Source: Pelagisphaera sp964404745 (GTDB lineage Bacteria; Verrucomicrobiota; Verrucomicrobiia; Opitutales; Opitutaceae). From it: a stretch of DNA of 64,000 bases. Location: assembly GCA_964404745.1 (NCBI GenBank), contig CAYOLG010000001.1, positions 1 through 64,000 on the forward strand. Direction: 5' to 3'. Below are positions 28,361 to 37,304 of this stretch, in pieces (within the stretch, counting starts at the first letter, position 1; each line of letters opens with the position of its first letter). Below the pieces are notes generated by a model. The model was not told where the DNA came from. It made no database searches and was given only the letters and a program-made list of their open reading frames with translations. The translations under genes were made by a program, and so were the position numbers.

Positions 28361-28533
28361 GAAAAAGTGGATGAAATCGAATCTATAGTTGTAGGGGCGA
28401 CGCTTGCCCGTTCGACGGGCTCAGGGCCATGAGCTCAGCCGAATGGCGACGCCTACCGAAGCGGCTGGTGCTCTACTTGGGCGGTCTCCGCAAGCGGAGA
28501 CCCTACAAATTTCGGATTTACTCAACACCCTCC
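28361..28533. mobile_element. MITE-like 173-base element with perfect 12-base terminal inverted repeats
   Basis: GGAGGGTGTTGA (28361-28372) and TCAACACCCTCC (28522-28533) bound 173 bases. Further inside, TTGTAGGG on the left faces CCCTACAAA on the right, so the pairing continues with gaps. The interior carries GGTCTCCGCAAGCGGAGACC, a near-perfect hairpin, and no reading frame. The 3' end abuts the stop of the minus-strand gene by 15 bases. A non-autonomous transposon relic is the simplest reading. No target-site duplication is obvious. Confidence 0.5.
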
Positions 28534-28548
28534 TAGCTCTGGGAATCT

Positions 28549-29964
28549 TCACTGATTTGGAGATCCCTCATTCGATGTTTCGCTTCGCATCATTGCTCCG
28601 AGAGCATCGAGTTTTTCGTTTGTCAGGTAGGCATAGCGGTTGATCCAGAGTCGTTTTTTGGAAACGGAGAAAACGGCCCGGGCCCGGGCGACCATATCGT
28701 CAATAGGACCGTAGGCATGGGTGAGGGGCCATATTGGGGCGTTGGTAGACTCCGCTTCGATCAGCGCTTGCTTGTCTGACAAAGACGCGTGGGAAACGAG
28801 GTGATTGTCCTCTGGCGCCGGGTACTCGAAAGCGTCGGAAGATTCTGGAATGGGAGACACAGCTTCGAAGGCTTTGCACAAGCATTGGGCAACGAGCCCG
28901 CGAGAGAGTTCCGGGTTGTAGCTTTTCAGGCTATCACTGTAATTGCGAAGCATCATAGGCCAATGCATGGTGTAGTACTTGCAACTGATAGCGCTAGCTA
29001 TCTCGCTTCCAATGCCGTAGTCGAACCCGCTCAGCCGGTTCCAGGGCGGTGGAAAAGCGCTGGGAATCAGGGCCTTCTCTTTGCCGCCGGCCGCGTCCAT
29101 GGCTTCGCGAAAGCAGGTTAGCAAGTTCGCTACGATACGCGATTTTAATTGAGCCTGCTCCTCGCTGATTCTCAAATCGGATATGAGCAAATCCGGCGAT
29201 TGAATATAGGCCTCCAGATCTCGATTGGAGAGCCCTCCGAAAAAGCGGTTGTATGTACCTGTAGCTTTTTCGCGGATACTAGAGAAATCGAAACCGTTTA
29301 CATTGGCGAATCGTTCCACGTGCGGCCCGAAGTCTATGAAAATCGATTCCAGAAAGTAGGGGGGAATCTCTGGCCAATCGATACGAATGCCATCGATTCC
29401 GGGATAGTTGTGGAGAAGATCGGTGGTCAGGGCCGCTCCATATTCGAGAATGTGCGGGCTAGCCAATGAGCCATTATTGTCGAGGGTTTGATTAGGCTTC
29501 GTCCCGTTAGGTAGCAAGGGCCTGTCATCATCGATAGGCCCGCCGAATTGAACCCGATAGCCGGGTGGTATGGCCGACTGTATTTGAAAATAAACGTTGA
29601 GCCCTCGCGATTGAGCCGCTGGAATGAAATCGGCGATTATAGGACCGAGCTCTCGCGTTTCGCTGGTAGCTTTTGAGGGCTGATAGCGTAGGCCTTTGTA
29701 CAGATCGAGGTTGGGGGTAAAGCTGGGACTCGCCTTTACCCATACTTCTTTCTTTCCCCACAACGGTCGCTCTAGGAGTCGCGTAAGCCCTTTCTCTGCG
29801 TCTGCGGGAGGCTCGCGTTCGCCGCCTTGATCTTTGGGGCAGAGACTCATCACATAGGGGGATATGGATACTGCCGAAACAGGAGCTCGTTTGAGCAAAT
29901 TGTCCAGCAAGGGTTCAATGCCCTCGCTTTGTATGTATTCAGGAAATACAGTTACGCCCAACAT
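28549..29964 (-). CDS. TIM-barrel glycoside hydrolase-like protein of unknown specificity
   Basis: A 471-residue protein with no signal peptide. MLGVTVFPEYIQSEGIEPLLDNLLKR, VYFQIQSAIPPGYRVQF, GIDGIRIDWPEIPPYF and SAFPPPWNRLSGFDYGIG look like successive strands of a glycosidase-type (beta/alpha)8 barrel with acidic loop residues (DW.E). I do not recognise a numbered family. ATG 29964 is chosen because the barrel begins immediately; the upstream frame to 30042 lies in repeat sequence. The gene follows the Nramp-fold transporter by 130 bases on the same strand, suggesting uptake and processing of one compound. Confidence 0.7.
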   Translation of the reverse strand: MLGVTVFPEYIQSEGIEPLLDNLLKRAPVSAVSISPYVMSLCPKDQGGEREPPADAEKGLTRLLERPLWGKKEVWVKASPSFTPNLDLYKGLRYQPSKATSETRELGPIIADFIPAAQSRGLNVYFQIQSAIPPGYRVQFGGPIDDDRPLLPNGTKPNQTLDNNGSLASPHILEYGAALTTDLLHNYPGIDGIRIDWPEIPPYFLESIFIDFGPHVERFANVNGFDFSSIREKATGTYNRFFGGLSNRDLEAYIQSPDLLISDLRISEEQAQLKSRIVANLLTCFREAMDAAGGKEKALIPSAFPPPWNRLSGFDYGIGSEIASAISCKYYTMHWPMMLRNYSDSLKSYNPELSRGLVAQCLCKAFEAVSPIPESSDAFEYPAPEDNHLVSHASLSDKQALIEAESTNAPIWPLTHAYGPIDDMVARARAVFSVSKKRLWINRYAYLTNEKLDALGAMMRSETSNEGSPNQ

Positions 29965-30017
29965 GGTGAAATTGAATGATTGTGAAACATTGATACTATG
30001 GCAATGCTGGGGGAAGG

Positions 30018-30073
30018 TAGCTGCCGATCCCCGAGCGGCCATAGATATTGCGGTTGGCCGCTCGGAGATCGAT
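30018..30073. repeat. Repeat family E copy (E2)
   Basis: TAGCTGCCGATCCCCGAGCGGCC-type left arm (30018 on) pairs with GGCCGCTCGGAGATCG on the right. It lies in the 130-base gap between the transporter and the TIM-barrel gene and could act as an intra-operon hairpin. Confidence 0.65.
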
Positions 30074-30094
30074 CGCTATCTGAAAGATTGTTCA

Positions 30095-31534
30095 TCATCC
30101 GAAAAACCTCATGTACATGCCGATAGCCCCAAAAGTTAGGAGAATGGCTCCGGAAAGCAGCAAGCCCCAGAAGAGCGGGGCTTTCATTTGCAGTTGGTCG
30201 GGCAAATTCCGGCGATCTGCCCAGGCTACTCCGAAGCACCAGGCTCCACACCCGATTGTACCGCCAAGCATGGCGGGAATCCTTACCAAGGAAATCGGGT
30301 TTTCCAATGGGGCCCAGACGCGGCCGATCCAGATTACTGCGATGCCAACGGTGGATGTCGTAATAATGATGATACGCTTGAGTCGATCGCTGTCGATTGT
30401 CTGACCTTCGGTCTTGAAGGGTATTAATCCCTCGTAAACCGACTTAGTCCATACATCGAAGGTCGCGAACAAGGTGCCTCCAATGGCGGTGAAAATTCCA
30501 ATGCGGTAGACGAAGAGGAGGCTGGGGTGAAGATTGGTTAGGAAGGATTCCTGGTGGGAAAGGAGATCGAGCCCATCGGGAATCTGATGTCCTTCGTGCA
30601 GTATGACTGAACCCAGGACCATGAAAGCGGCGGAAAAAATGAATACAGCCAAGAACGATCCAGCGACGTCTATCTTGACCGCTCGCAACCAGGTCCGCCC
30701 ATTGCGTAGATTCGAGTCGCTCGTATCGAAATCCGCGTATCCATCGGGCTTTGAATGGCGGTAGATCGCCTTCTTTTGAAATATGCCCCAACGCTTTTCT
30801 CGGAGAAAACTGAAGTAGCCAATGTAGGCGGGCAGTCCGCCGCCAATGATGCCTATGTAGGAGACGATTTCTATCCAAACGGATGTCGTGGCGATCTTTG
30901 GGTAATTCTCATGTATCCAACCCTTATAGTCAGGAATGGTTGGCATGAACAGCCCTTTGGCCAGTCCAAGAATGCTGGGCTGGCAGGCGATAGCCGCGAC
31001 GAGAATGGAAACGAGTAGCAGGGCTACTACGAGCGTTTGTGTCCGCTCGAGCCGTTTGTAGCCTTGTCTCCAGCTGAAAGCCACCGCCACCAATATAAGC
31101 ACGGTAGACCACGAGCGAACGGTAAAGTCGGGGTCGTTTTCTGCTTTCAAAATCCAGGCAATAAGCGATCCCACGGAAAGCGATAGGGAAGCTAGAAGAA
31201 AGGGGAGGCAGATGGCGGTTATGAAAAGCAGTCCCAGAGGAAACCATCCGCGCGGACCGGGTAGCCGGGTCCAACTTTGCATCGGGTGTTCTCCGGAGAG
31301 GAGCATGTAGCGGGCGGACGCGTAGATTTGCGCGCCCTTCAAAAAGATTCCGAGAAAGAAGCACCAGAGGATGGCGTACCCGAAAATGGCTCCTCCACGG
31401 GATGCGAAAACCGTTTCGCCGTTGCCGATGGAAACGGATGCGATGATGATGCCCGGGCCGAGAAAGCCGATGGCTTTCCACCAGCGCTTATCGCTCAGTG
31501 TCTCAGGCGGTTGTGGATATTTGATGGGCGTCAC
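30095..31534 (-). CDS. Nramp-fold membrane transporter lacking the canonical DPGN motif
   Basis: This 479-residue protein has about eleven hydrophobic segments and the Nramp/LeuT-fold opening GFLGPGIIIASVSIGNGETVFASRGGAIFGY. In manganese and iron transporters this place reads DPGN and supplies a metal-binding Asp; here it is SIGNGE, so the classical metal site is altered. Long loops with many charged residues (KKAIYRHSKPDGYADFDTSDSN) lie near residues 250-275. It may carry another cation or an organic solute. It is the promoter-proximal gene ahead of the TIM-barrel protein at 28549-29964. Confidence 0.8.
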   Translation of the reverse strand: MTPIKYPQPPETLSDKRWWKAIGFLGPGIIIASVSIGNGETVFASRGGAIFGYAILWCFFLGIFLKGAQIYASARYMLLSGEHPMQSWTRLPGPRGWFPLGLLFITAICLPFLLASLSLSVGSLIAWILKAENDPDFTVRSWSTVLILVAVAFSWRQGYKRLERTQTLVVALLLVSILVAAIACQPSILGLAKGLFMPTIPDYKGWIHENYPKIATTSVWIEIVSYIGIIGGGLPAYIGYFSFLREKRWGIFQKKAIYRHSKPDGYADFDTSDSNLRNGRTWLRAVKIDVAGSFLAVFIFSAAFMVLGSVILHEGHQIPDGLDLLSHQESFLTNLHPSLLFVYRIGIFTAIGGTLFATFDVWTKSVYEGLIPFKTEGQTIDSDRLKRIIIITTSTVGIAVIWIGRVWAPLENPISLVRIPAMLGGTIGCGAWCFGVAWADRRNLPDQLQMKAPLFWGLLLSGAILLTFGAIGMYMRFFG

Positions 31535-31787
31535 GGTGAATTTCTGATCGAGCCAGGGGAAACTAGATTGTAAACGCGTTTCGGCAACCCTGATTTCAGT
31601 CCCGATTGCCAGATAGGTAAATTCTCAATGGTTAGTAACTTATATCAAAGGCCTGCCCAACAAAGCCTCCTCGATCTGAAACAGTACAGTTGTCTGAGCT
31701 TTATTCTCTTTGGGCCTGAAACCCCCGAGTTCTTGACGGGCGTAGACCTGCAAGTGCGGGGTCGAGCACGGTTGCTTCGGCCTTTTT

Positions 31788-31852
31788 GGTAGGGAGGACC
31801 GGCTCGGTCCCCCGGATACACATTTTGGAGGACCGAGCCGGTTCTCCCTGCC
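31788..31852. repeat. Repeat family A copy (A5)
   Basis: Full-length A unit: GGTAGGGAGGACCGGCTCGG at the left, and GGAGGACCGAGCCGGTTCTC then CCTGCC at the right. Close to A1 at 12458-12522 in sequence and length (65 bases each). Confidence 0.8.
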
Positions 31853-31990
31853 TTTACGAACGCCATCTGCTAATTCTTTCTCGTAGTTCGTATAAGGTCC
31901 GGTGTCACGCGCGGCTAAGCAAGTCCGTCCTCGAATCCATGAATTCTCTGAAACAGTTCAGAAATATTTCGCATTCCCTAGAAATTTGCT

Positions 31991-33060
31991 TTGGTATTTA
32001 GCAGTACGCGGCCTTACCCCGAGAATCTACCGCCCCAAAGAGTCCGGTTGAAGGATATAGCAGAGAAAGCCCATCTTAGTTTGTCTGCCGTCTCCATGGC
32101 TTTGCGGAACGACGCGACCATTGCAGCGGAAACGGCAAAGAGAGTGCGAGAGATTGCCAAGCAAATGGGTTATGTCCCCGATCCGGCCTTATCCGCGCTT
32201 TCGGCTTATCGAAGTAAGCTGCGGGTGCATACTCATAACTCGGTAATCGCCCTAGTAACTAATTGGGCGACGAGAGACGCTTGGTCTGGAAAGGCGAATC
32301 AGCAAGAGGTGATTAGAGGGGCTAAGGAAAGAGCGGAACAGCTTGGCTATTCCTTGCAGCTATTTTGGGCCAAGGAAGAAGGGATGTCTGAAAAGCGCTT
32401 CTCCCAAGTTCTACGATCGAGAGGAGTCAAAGGTTTGATACTGGCTCCCTTGGAAAACAACGATGATTCGCTAGACTTGGAGTGGAAACATTTTTCCGTT
32501 GTCACTATAAGCCGCCCGTCGCGGTATACAGCCTTTCACCATGTAGTGCAAAATCATTACATGGACATGATCAACTGCTGGAACAAGGTTGCTGAAAAGG
32601 GGTACCGAAGAGTGGGCTTGGTTTTGCAGGACGATATAGCGGCGAGATGGAGCTATCAGTGGGATGCCGATCATTTGATAGAGTCTTCGGAATTAGCTCC
32701 GGAGTCGAGCGATATTCCGATATTGAGAATCGGCAATAGCCGGGGCCCCGCGCTATTAAGGACTGGCTTATTCGGTATCGGCCAGAAGCGGTTGTGAGTC
32801 GATATAAGGGTTTTTTGGATATCATTCAACGAGAAGGATTCGCGGTGCCGGATGATTTTGGATACGTTTCATTAGACACGAGCGAAGATCCGCCTGAGGT
32901 ATCCGGTATCGAGCCTCAAAGAGACGCTCTCGGGGCGATGGCGGTCGATGCTCTTAACAGCCTGTTGCACCGGAATTTTACGGGATTCAACAATATCTCC
33001 GTCGGCACGCAAGTAGATGGAGTTTGGAAGGACGGAAAGACCCTGCCTTCGCGAATCTGA
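31991..33060 (+). pseudogene. LacI-family regulator split by a single frameshift
   Basis: From TTG 31991 the frame encodes the LacI helix-turn-helix (VRLKDIAEKAHLSLSAVSMALR) and most of the sugar-binding domain, then goes off-family after RIGNSRGPA and stops at 32797. The adjacent frame supplies IKDWLIRYRPEAVVSRYKGF from about 32754 and continues to 33060. Loss of one C from the GGGGCCCC run near 32743-32750 accounts for this; repaired, the protein would be about 357 residues, normal for the family. Either a recent mutation or a sequence error. It faces the sulfatase at 33098-34873 tail to tail. No ATG is available; the TTG start follows a weak ribosome site. Confidence 0.8.
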
Positions 33061-33097
33061 AATTGCCCCGTCTACCCGTTCTTTTCAGCTCGTGCTC

Positions 33098-34873
33098 TTA
33101 GAGTCTCTCGACTTCCAGGAATTGCACTGCCTCTGATTTCAATCCATACTTGAGCCATGCCTCTAGGCGCGCGTTCCCTTCAGGCAATGTTACGGCCTCG
33201 AAAACGCATTCTGTCGCCCCTTTGGAAATCGGCATGGATTTCTGAACGGTTCCGAATCGAATATTCGCCGTGCAGGCTTCGTTAGCTGGAGAGAAGGTCA
33301 GGGTGAAACGATAGGCGCCAGCTCGCGTTGCTCGAGCGCTCCAGTAGGGCAGGCGAGTCATCGTTTGCAGGTCAAAGCGGCTGAGCAGGGTGGGGTTTTC
33401 TTCAGGCGAGCCCAAATAGATGCGTTGCGGATCCCAGTAGTTGAGCTCCGCGGTGACATCGCGGAACCAGTTTTCGTAAGACGCTACCATATCCAATACC
33501 AGTCCCGGATGGGCTTTGGCGATATTTTCGATTTCGCTCGGGTCATTTTCGATATCGTAGAGCTCCAAGCTTCCAAGCTGGCTGGCCACGTCGAACTCGC
33601 CAATGTCGAGGACGCTGTCTCGGGGGTTTGGAGTGGGTTGCACCAGCTTATACCGTTGTGAGCGTACGGCGAAGTGGCTGTACATGAGCGGCTCGTGGTT
33701 TTGATTGTGCTGGAAGAAGAGGGCGCGATCTGGCCAGTTTCGCGTTGATTGGGTTGCCAGAGGCATGAGACTACGTCCATCGATGATACGTTGGTCGTCG
33801 ATCGGCTCGGCTTCGCAAGCGTCAAGCAGGGTAGGCAATACATCGATGTGGGCGGCGATGTGGGGCACTTTGATACCCGCCTCGATTTTGTTTGGCCAAC
33901 GAATTAGGAAAGGCACGCGAATGCCGCCCTCGTATATACTCGATTTGGTCCCTCGAAGTCCGGCGTTGTAACGGTCGGGATAGACATCGTCTTTCTGCCG
34001 AGAGGTCCTGGGCCCGTTGTCGGAGAGAAAGATTACGATCGTGTTCTCCTCAAGATCGAGCTCGTCTAAACGGTTCATTAGGAACCCCACGTTCTCGTCT
34101 ATGTTGGCGATCATGCCATAGGTTTTGGCGTTGATCTCGTTAACCCCGTACTTGCGGTAAGGTTCGACATACTTATCCGGCACTTGAAGCGGCAAATGGG
34201 GTAGGTTAGTGGCCAGATAGATAAAGAATGGCTCATCCTTGTATTGCTCCGCGAATTTCATCGCTTCCTGAAAAAAGATATCGTTGCAGTAGCCAGTGTA
34301 CTTCTTCGGCTCGTTGTTGTGACGCAGGATGGGATCGAAGTAGGTATTGCCTGGCGGGTCGCCGGCTTGGCCAACGCCGCCGGCTGTGTGGTGCAGGCAT
34401 TCATCGAATCCCTTGTCGGAGGGACGAACGGGGAAATTGTCTCCAAGATGCCACTTGCCAAAAATGCCGGTGCGGTATCCGGAAGCTCTGAGGTTCTCGG
34501 CGATTGTCGTCTCGGTTTCGCGAATGATGCTGCGACCGAAATTGACTTCGACGGCTCCGGTCCTTTCAGGATAGCGTCCTGTCAGAAGGGCAGCTCTGGT
34601 TGGCGTGCAAAGGGGTTGGACATAAAAATTAGTGAACTCGGCGCTTTGACGCGCCAAACGATCCAGATGCGGGGTCCTGAGGGCGTCGTTCCCATGGAAG
34701 CCGACATCGCCGAACCCCTGGTCGTCGGTAATGATGAGAATTACGTTGGGGCGGTTGTCAGAATCTGACTGAGCATACGAGATTTCGCTGTATCCCAGGG
34801 CAGTAATGACGGCGATCTGCAATGCGGCACCTATAATTGTAGAGCGGGGTGGTTTTGTCGGGTTCATATTCAT
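33098..34873 (-). CDS. Exported arylsulfatase A-like sulfatase with C-terminal extension (CTPTR active site)
   Basis: A 591-residue sulfatase with N-terminal signal (TIIGAALQIAVITALGYSEISYAQ), metal site D50-D51 in IITDDQGFGD, formylglycine motif C89-T-P-T-R93 followed by AALLTG, and GIFGKWHLGDNFPVRPSDKGFD, LATNLPHLPLQVP and FLSDNGPRTSRQKDDVY. After the usual end (about residue 490) come about 100 residues (YWSARATRAGAYRFTLTFSP...QFLEVERL) predicted to be beta-rich, a plausible carbohydrate-binding or surface domain. It is convergent with the broken LacI gene, which may have been its regulator. Confidence 0.93.
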   Translation of the reverse strand: MNMNPTKPPRSTIIGAALQIAVITALGYSEISYAQSDSDNRPNVILIITDDQGFGDVGFHGNDALRTPHLDRLARQSAEFTNFYVQPLCTPTRAALLTGRYPERTGAVEVNFGRSIIRETETTIAENLRASGYRTGIFGKWHLGDNFPVRPSDKGFDECLHHTAGGVGQAGDPPGNTYFDPILRHNNEPKKYTGYCNDIFFQEAMKFAEQYKDEPFFIYLATNLPHLPLQVPDKYVEPYRKYGVNEINAKTYGMIANIDENVGFLMNRLDELDLEENTIVIFLSDNGPRTSRQKDDVYPDRYNAGLRGTKSSIYEGGIRVPFLIRWPNKIEAGIKVPHIAAHIDVLPTLLDACEAEPIDDQRIIDGRSLMPLATQSTRNWPDRALFFQHNQNHEPLMYSHFAVRSQRYKLVQPTPNPRDSVLDIGEFDVASQLGSLELYDIENDPSEIENIAKAHPGLVLDMVASYENWFRDVTAELNYWDPQRIYLGSPEENPTLLSRFDLQTMTRLPYWSARATRAGAYRFTLTFSPANEACTANIRFGTVQKSMPISKGATECVFEAVTLPEGNARLEAWLKYGLKSEAVQFLEVERL

Positions 34874-35057
34874 CGGTGATGCCTTCGCGACAGGTGGATT
34901 GCCGCTTCACTCTCCAAGTTTTGGTTGTCATTGGATCAATACGTTGAAGCCCCGGAAACGCAATCATAAGATAACCGTGGAAGGCGTAGTGAGGAAGGGC
35001 TTTTTGTGGACATAACCTGGATCTACTAGGTGCGCGGTCCTTCAGGCGGCGAATAAA

Positions 35058-35108
35058 GTAGAACAGGCATCTTGCCTGTTTTGGTCACAGGCTGGAAGCC
35101 CGTGCTAC
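35058..35108. repeat. Repeat family C copy (C3)
   Basis: GTAGAACAGGCATCTTGCCTGT then TTTGGT and CACAGGCTGGAAGCCCGTG then CTAC: two adjacent small palindromes whose outer ends also pair (GTAG/CTAC). It lies in the 314-base gene-free stretch 34874-35187, where nothing else was recognised. Confidence 0.7.
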
Positions 35109-35187
35109 CCTTGGTTAGGTGGCAGCCTAAAGAACGGCGCTACATTTAGCTTTGATTACCGACTTGCTACGGGATTAGCTCCGGACA

Positions 35188-36003
35188 ATGGATCTTGGAC
35201 TGTCAGACAAAGTCGTGATTGTCACTGGTGGCGCTGGAGCCATCGGCTCGGCGGCGGCGGCGCGATTTCTCGAGGAGGGCGCCATCGTTGTTTTAGGAGA
35301 CCGAGATGAAGGGAAACTTCGAAGTATTGCTGGAAATCTTCTAAGCCGATACCCGGGCCGAGTCGACTCTAGGCTCCTTGACCTTGCAGATGAGGCGAAT
35401 TCCCGAGCGTTCGTGAGAGCAGCCATCAAGTCGCGGGGTGGCATCGATTGTATCGTTAACAATGCGGCTGTGTTCTACTTTGAAAAACTGGTTGACTGGG
35501 GATCACTGGATCCGCTGGACGAGCACTACCAAGTTGGCTTGCGGGGCCCTGCGACACTGGTCCAAGAATGTTGGCGTCAGTCGGACCGAAGCCGCTCTGG
35601 AAGCGTTGTGAATATTTCCTCGGTTGCCGGTCACGTGGCCGAACCTAATGCGGTAGCCTACACGACGATCAAGGCGGCACAAAAAGGGCTTACTCTGTCC
35701 TGTTCCATCGAAATGGCTGAGTACGGTGGCTGGGCTGTATCGATTTCTCCAGGACATACCTGGACACCAGTGCATCAAGGACGAGCGAAGGCGGAAGGCA
35801 TGACCCGGGAAGAATACGAGGCGTCGCAGCCCCATATTCAGAGTTCCATGATCGGGCGCTTTCTCGATCCGGAGGAGGTAGCCAGTTGGATCGTGTTGGC
35901 CGCATCTCCCTTTGGAAAAGCCCTGACTGGCCAGGACATCAAGGTGACAGGCGGTATCGAAGCAGGCGGGTTTAACCGGAGTTATAAGACAGCCGTGGAT
36001 TAG
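35188..36003 (+). CDS. Short-chain dehydrogenase/reductase (SDR)
   Basis: This 271-residue cytoplasmic oxidoreductase has the NAD(P) motif TGGAGAIGSAAA (about 13-24), NNAAV, catalytic Ser in NISSVAG and the Y-X3-K pair in AYTTIKAA, followed by ISPGHTWTPVHQGR, the usual PG segment. These are classical SDR features (250-residue class). Substrate cannot be told, but its place between a sulfatase and an SMP-30 lactonase suggests oxidation of a free sugar or sugar acid. It is monocistronic on its strand. The start ATG 35188 puts the cofactor motif at the normal distance. Confidence 0.92.
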   Translation: MDLGLSDKVVIVTGGAGAIGSAAAARFLEEGAIVVLGDRDEGKLRSIAGNLLSRYPGRVDSRLLDLADEANSRAFVRAAIKSRGGIDCIVNNAAVFYFEKLVDWGSLDPLDEHYQVGLRGPATLVQECWRQSDRSRSGSVVNISSVAGHVAEPNAVAYTTIKAAQKGLTLSCSIEMAEYGGWAVSISPGHTWTPVHQGRAKAEGMTREEYEASQPHIQSSMIGRFLDPEEVASWIVLAASPFGKALTGQDIKVTGGIEAGGFNRSYKTAVD

Positions 36004-36101
36004 CAGTTAGGGTTTCCTTGCATTGCCCCGGCGTAAGATTACTCGAATATCTAAACCCAGATATCTTGGAATATAAAAAAGTCGTTTCGTTGTTGGTTCG
36101 G

Positions 36102-36173
36102 TTAGGGAGGGCTGCTTGCTCGGTTCTCCGTTTCGAGATGGATCTTCGGAAGATCGAGCCGATCCTCCCTCCC
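36102..36173. repeat. Repeat family A copy (A6), near the lactonase 3' end
   Basis: GTTAGGGAGGGCTGCTTGCTCGG-type left half, with AGATCGAGCCGATCCTCCCT then CCC on the right and a TTTTT run after it. The unit sits between convergent genes (SDR and lactonase), where it could double as a transcription terminator for the SDR gene. Confidence 0.7.
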
Positions 36174-36188
36174 TTTTTATAAGTGGTA

Positions 36189-37145
36189 TTATTTAACGTT
36201 CGTTGCCCCTTCGATGTCTAAATCTACTGAATACAGTGACGTGTCGCCAGCAATATAGAGCGTTTTGCGATCGGGGCCGCCGAAGCAGCAGTTGGCGCAG
36301 CGCGTTTCGGGAATGAGGATTTTGCCGAGCAGCTCTCCCTCGGACGAGAAGCATTGAATCCCGTCGCCTGCGCTGGTCCAGACATTGCCTTCGACATCGC
36401 AGCGAAATCCGTCGGAAACGCCGGGCGAAAGCTTCGCGAATACCCTTTTGCTACTGAGAGTGGCGCCATCGGCATTTACGTCAAACACGACCATGTTTCG
36501 GGGTTCCCCGGTATCGGAAACGTAGAGACGTGATTCGTCCGGAGAAAAGGTTAGCCCATTGGGGCGATCGAGATCGTCGGCTACAATCGTCAATTCCTCG
36601 CTGTCAGGATCGAATCGATACACGAAATTGCCTTCCAGTTCCGATTCGCGTTTCTCGCCCTCGCGGTTGGAAATAATCCCGTAAGGCGGATCGGTAAACC
36701 AAATGGTCCCGTCCGATTTGACTACCACGTCATTGGGCGAATTGAGTCGCTTGCATTGATAGCGATCGACCAAAACGGTGACGGATCCATCGAGTTCCGT
36801 GCGAGAAATACAATGGGTTAGATGGGTAGCTGTAACCATTCGGCCTTCGCGATCAGTAGTATTGCCGTTAGTGAAATTGGAAGGTTCCCGAAAGACTGTA
36901 GTTTGGCCGGTAGCAGGATCGAATTGCAGCATGCGATTGTTGGGAATATCGGACCAGACGACTACCTTGTGATGGGGCAGATAAACAGGGCCCTCGGACC
37001 ATTCCGCCCCTTGCCAGCAATGGCGAATTTCTACGGTCTCGCTAACTAGCGAGCGAAAGCGGTCATCGTGGATCTCGATGCCCTGCTTGAGCTGCTCCTC
37101 GGTTGGTTTAGGGTGATCGGGAAAGGTCTTGGGCTCGGCGTTCAT
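36189..37145 (-). CDS. SMP-30/gluconolactonase-family lactonase
   Basis: A 318-residue six-bladed beta-propeller enzyme without signal peptide. Metal-ligand blocks are visible: Glu in AEWSEGPVYL, Asn in LNSPNDVVVKSDG, the RPNGLTFSPDESRLYVSDTG Asn/Asp block, and WFTDPPYGI. Such enzymes open sugar lactones to aldonic acids, which fits downstream processing by the dehydratase-type enzyme at 21393. A CANCC cluster near residue 285 is unusual but not at a known site. It is transcribed in the same direction as the small Tat gene at 37305, 159 bases upstream. Confidence 0.9.
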   Translation of the reverse strand: MNAEPKTFPDHPKPTEEQLKQGIEIHDDRFRSLVSETVEIRHCWQGAEWSEGPVYLPHHKVVVWSDIPNNRMLQFDPATGQTTVFREPSNFTNGNTTDREGRMVTATHLTHCISRTELDGSVTVLVDRYQCKRLNSPNDVVVKSDGTIWFTDPPYGIISNREGEKRESELEGNFVYRFDPDSEELTIVADDLDRPNGLTFSPDESRLYVSDTGEPRNMVVFDVNADGATLSSKRVFAKLSPGVSDGFRCDVEGNVWTSAGDGIQCFSSEGELLGKILIPETRCANCCFGGPDRKTLYIAGDTSLYSVDLDIEGATNVK

Positions 37146-37304
37146 AGATTCAAGAAAGGGTTACCCTAGATATCGTTCACCATTTCCTATCCCGAGAAAA
37201 GAGGAATCGTATTTCATCTTGCGCCGAGCATGGCATCCGCTTCTTTTCATTTGACCCAGCTTCTCGCTTTTGGAATTGAGTAGGCCCTTCAGGTGCTCGG
37301 GATC

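Noticed and set aside
31950..31963. A shared TGAACTGTTTCAGA segment ahead of the LacI gene and inside the sulfatase remnant at about 26708, as a LacI operator
   Set aside because: Only two sites, one within a decayed coding region, with a short 5-base-arm symmetry; chance cannot be excluded.
36102..36188. A dedicated rho-independent terminator for the lactonase or SDR gene
   Set aside because: The hairpin with a T-run is a member of dispersed family A; it may terminate transcription, but it cannot be called specific from sequence alone.
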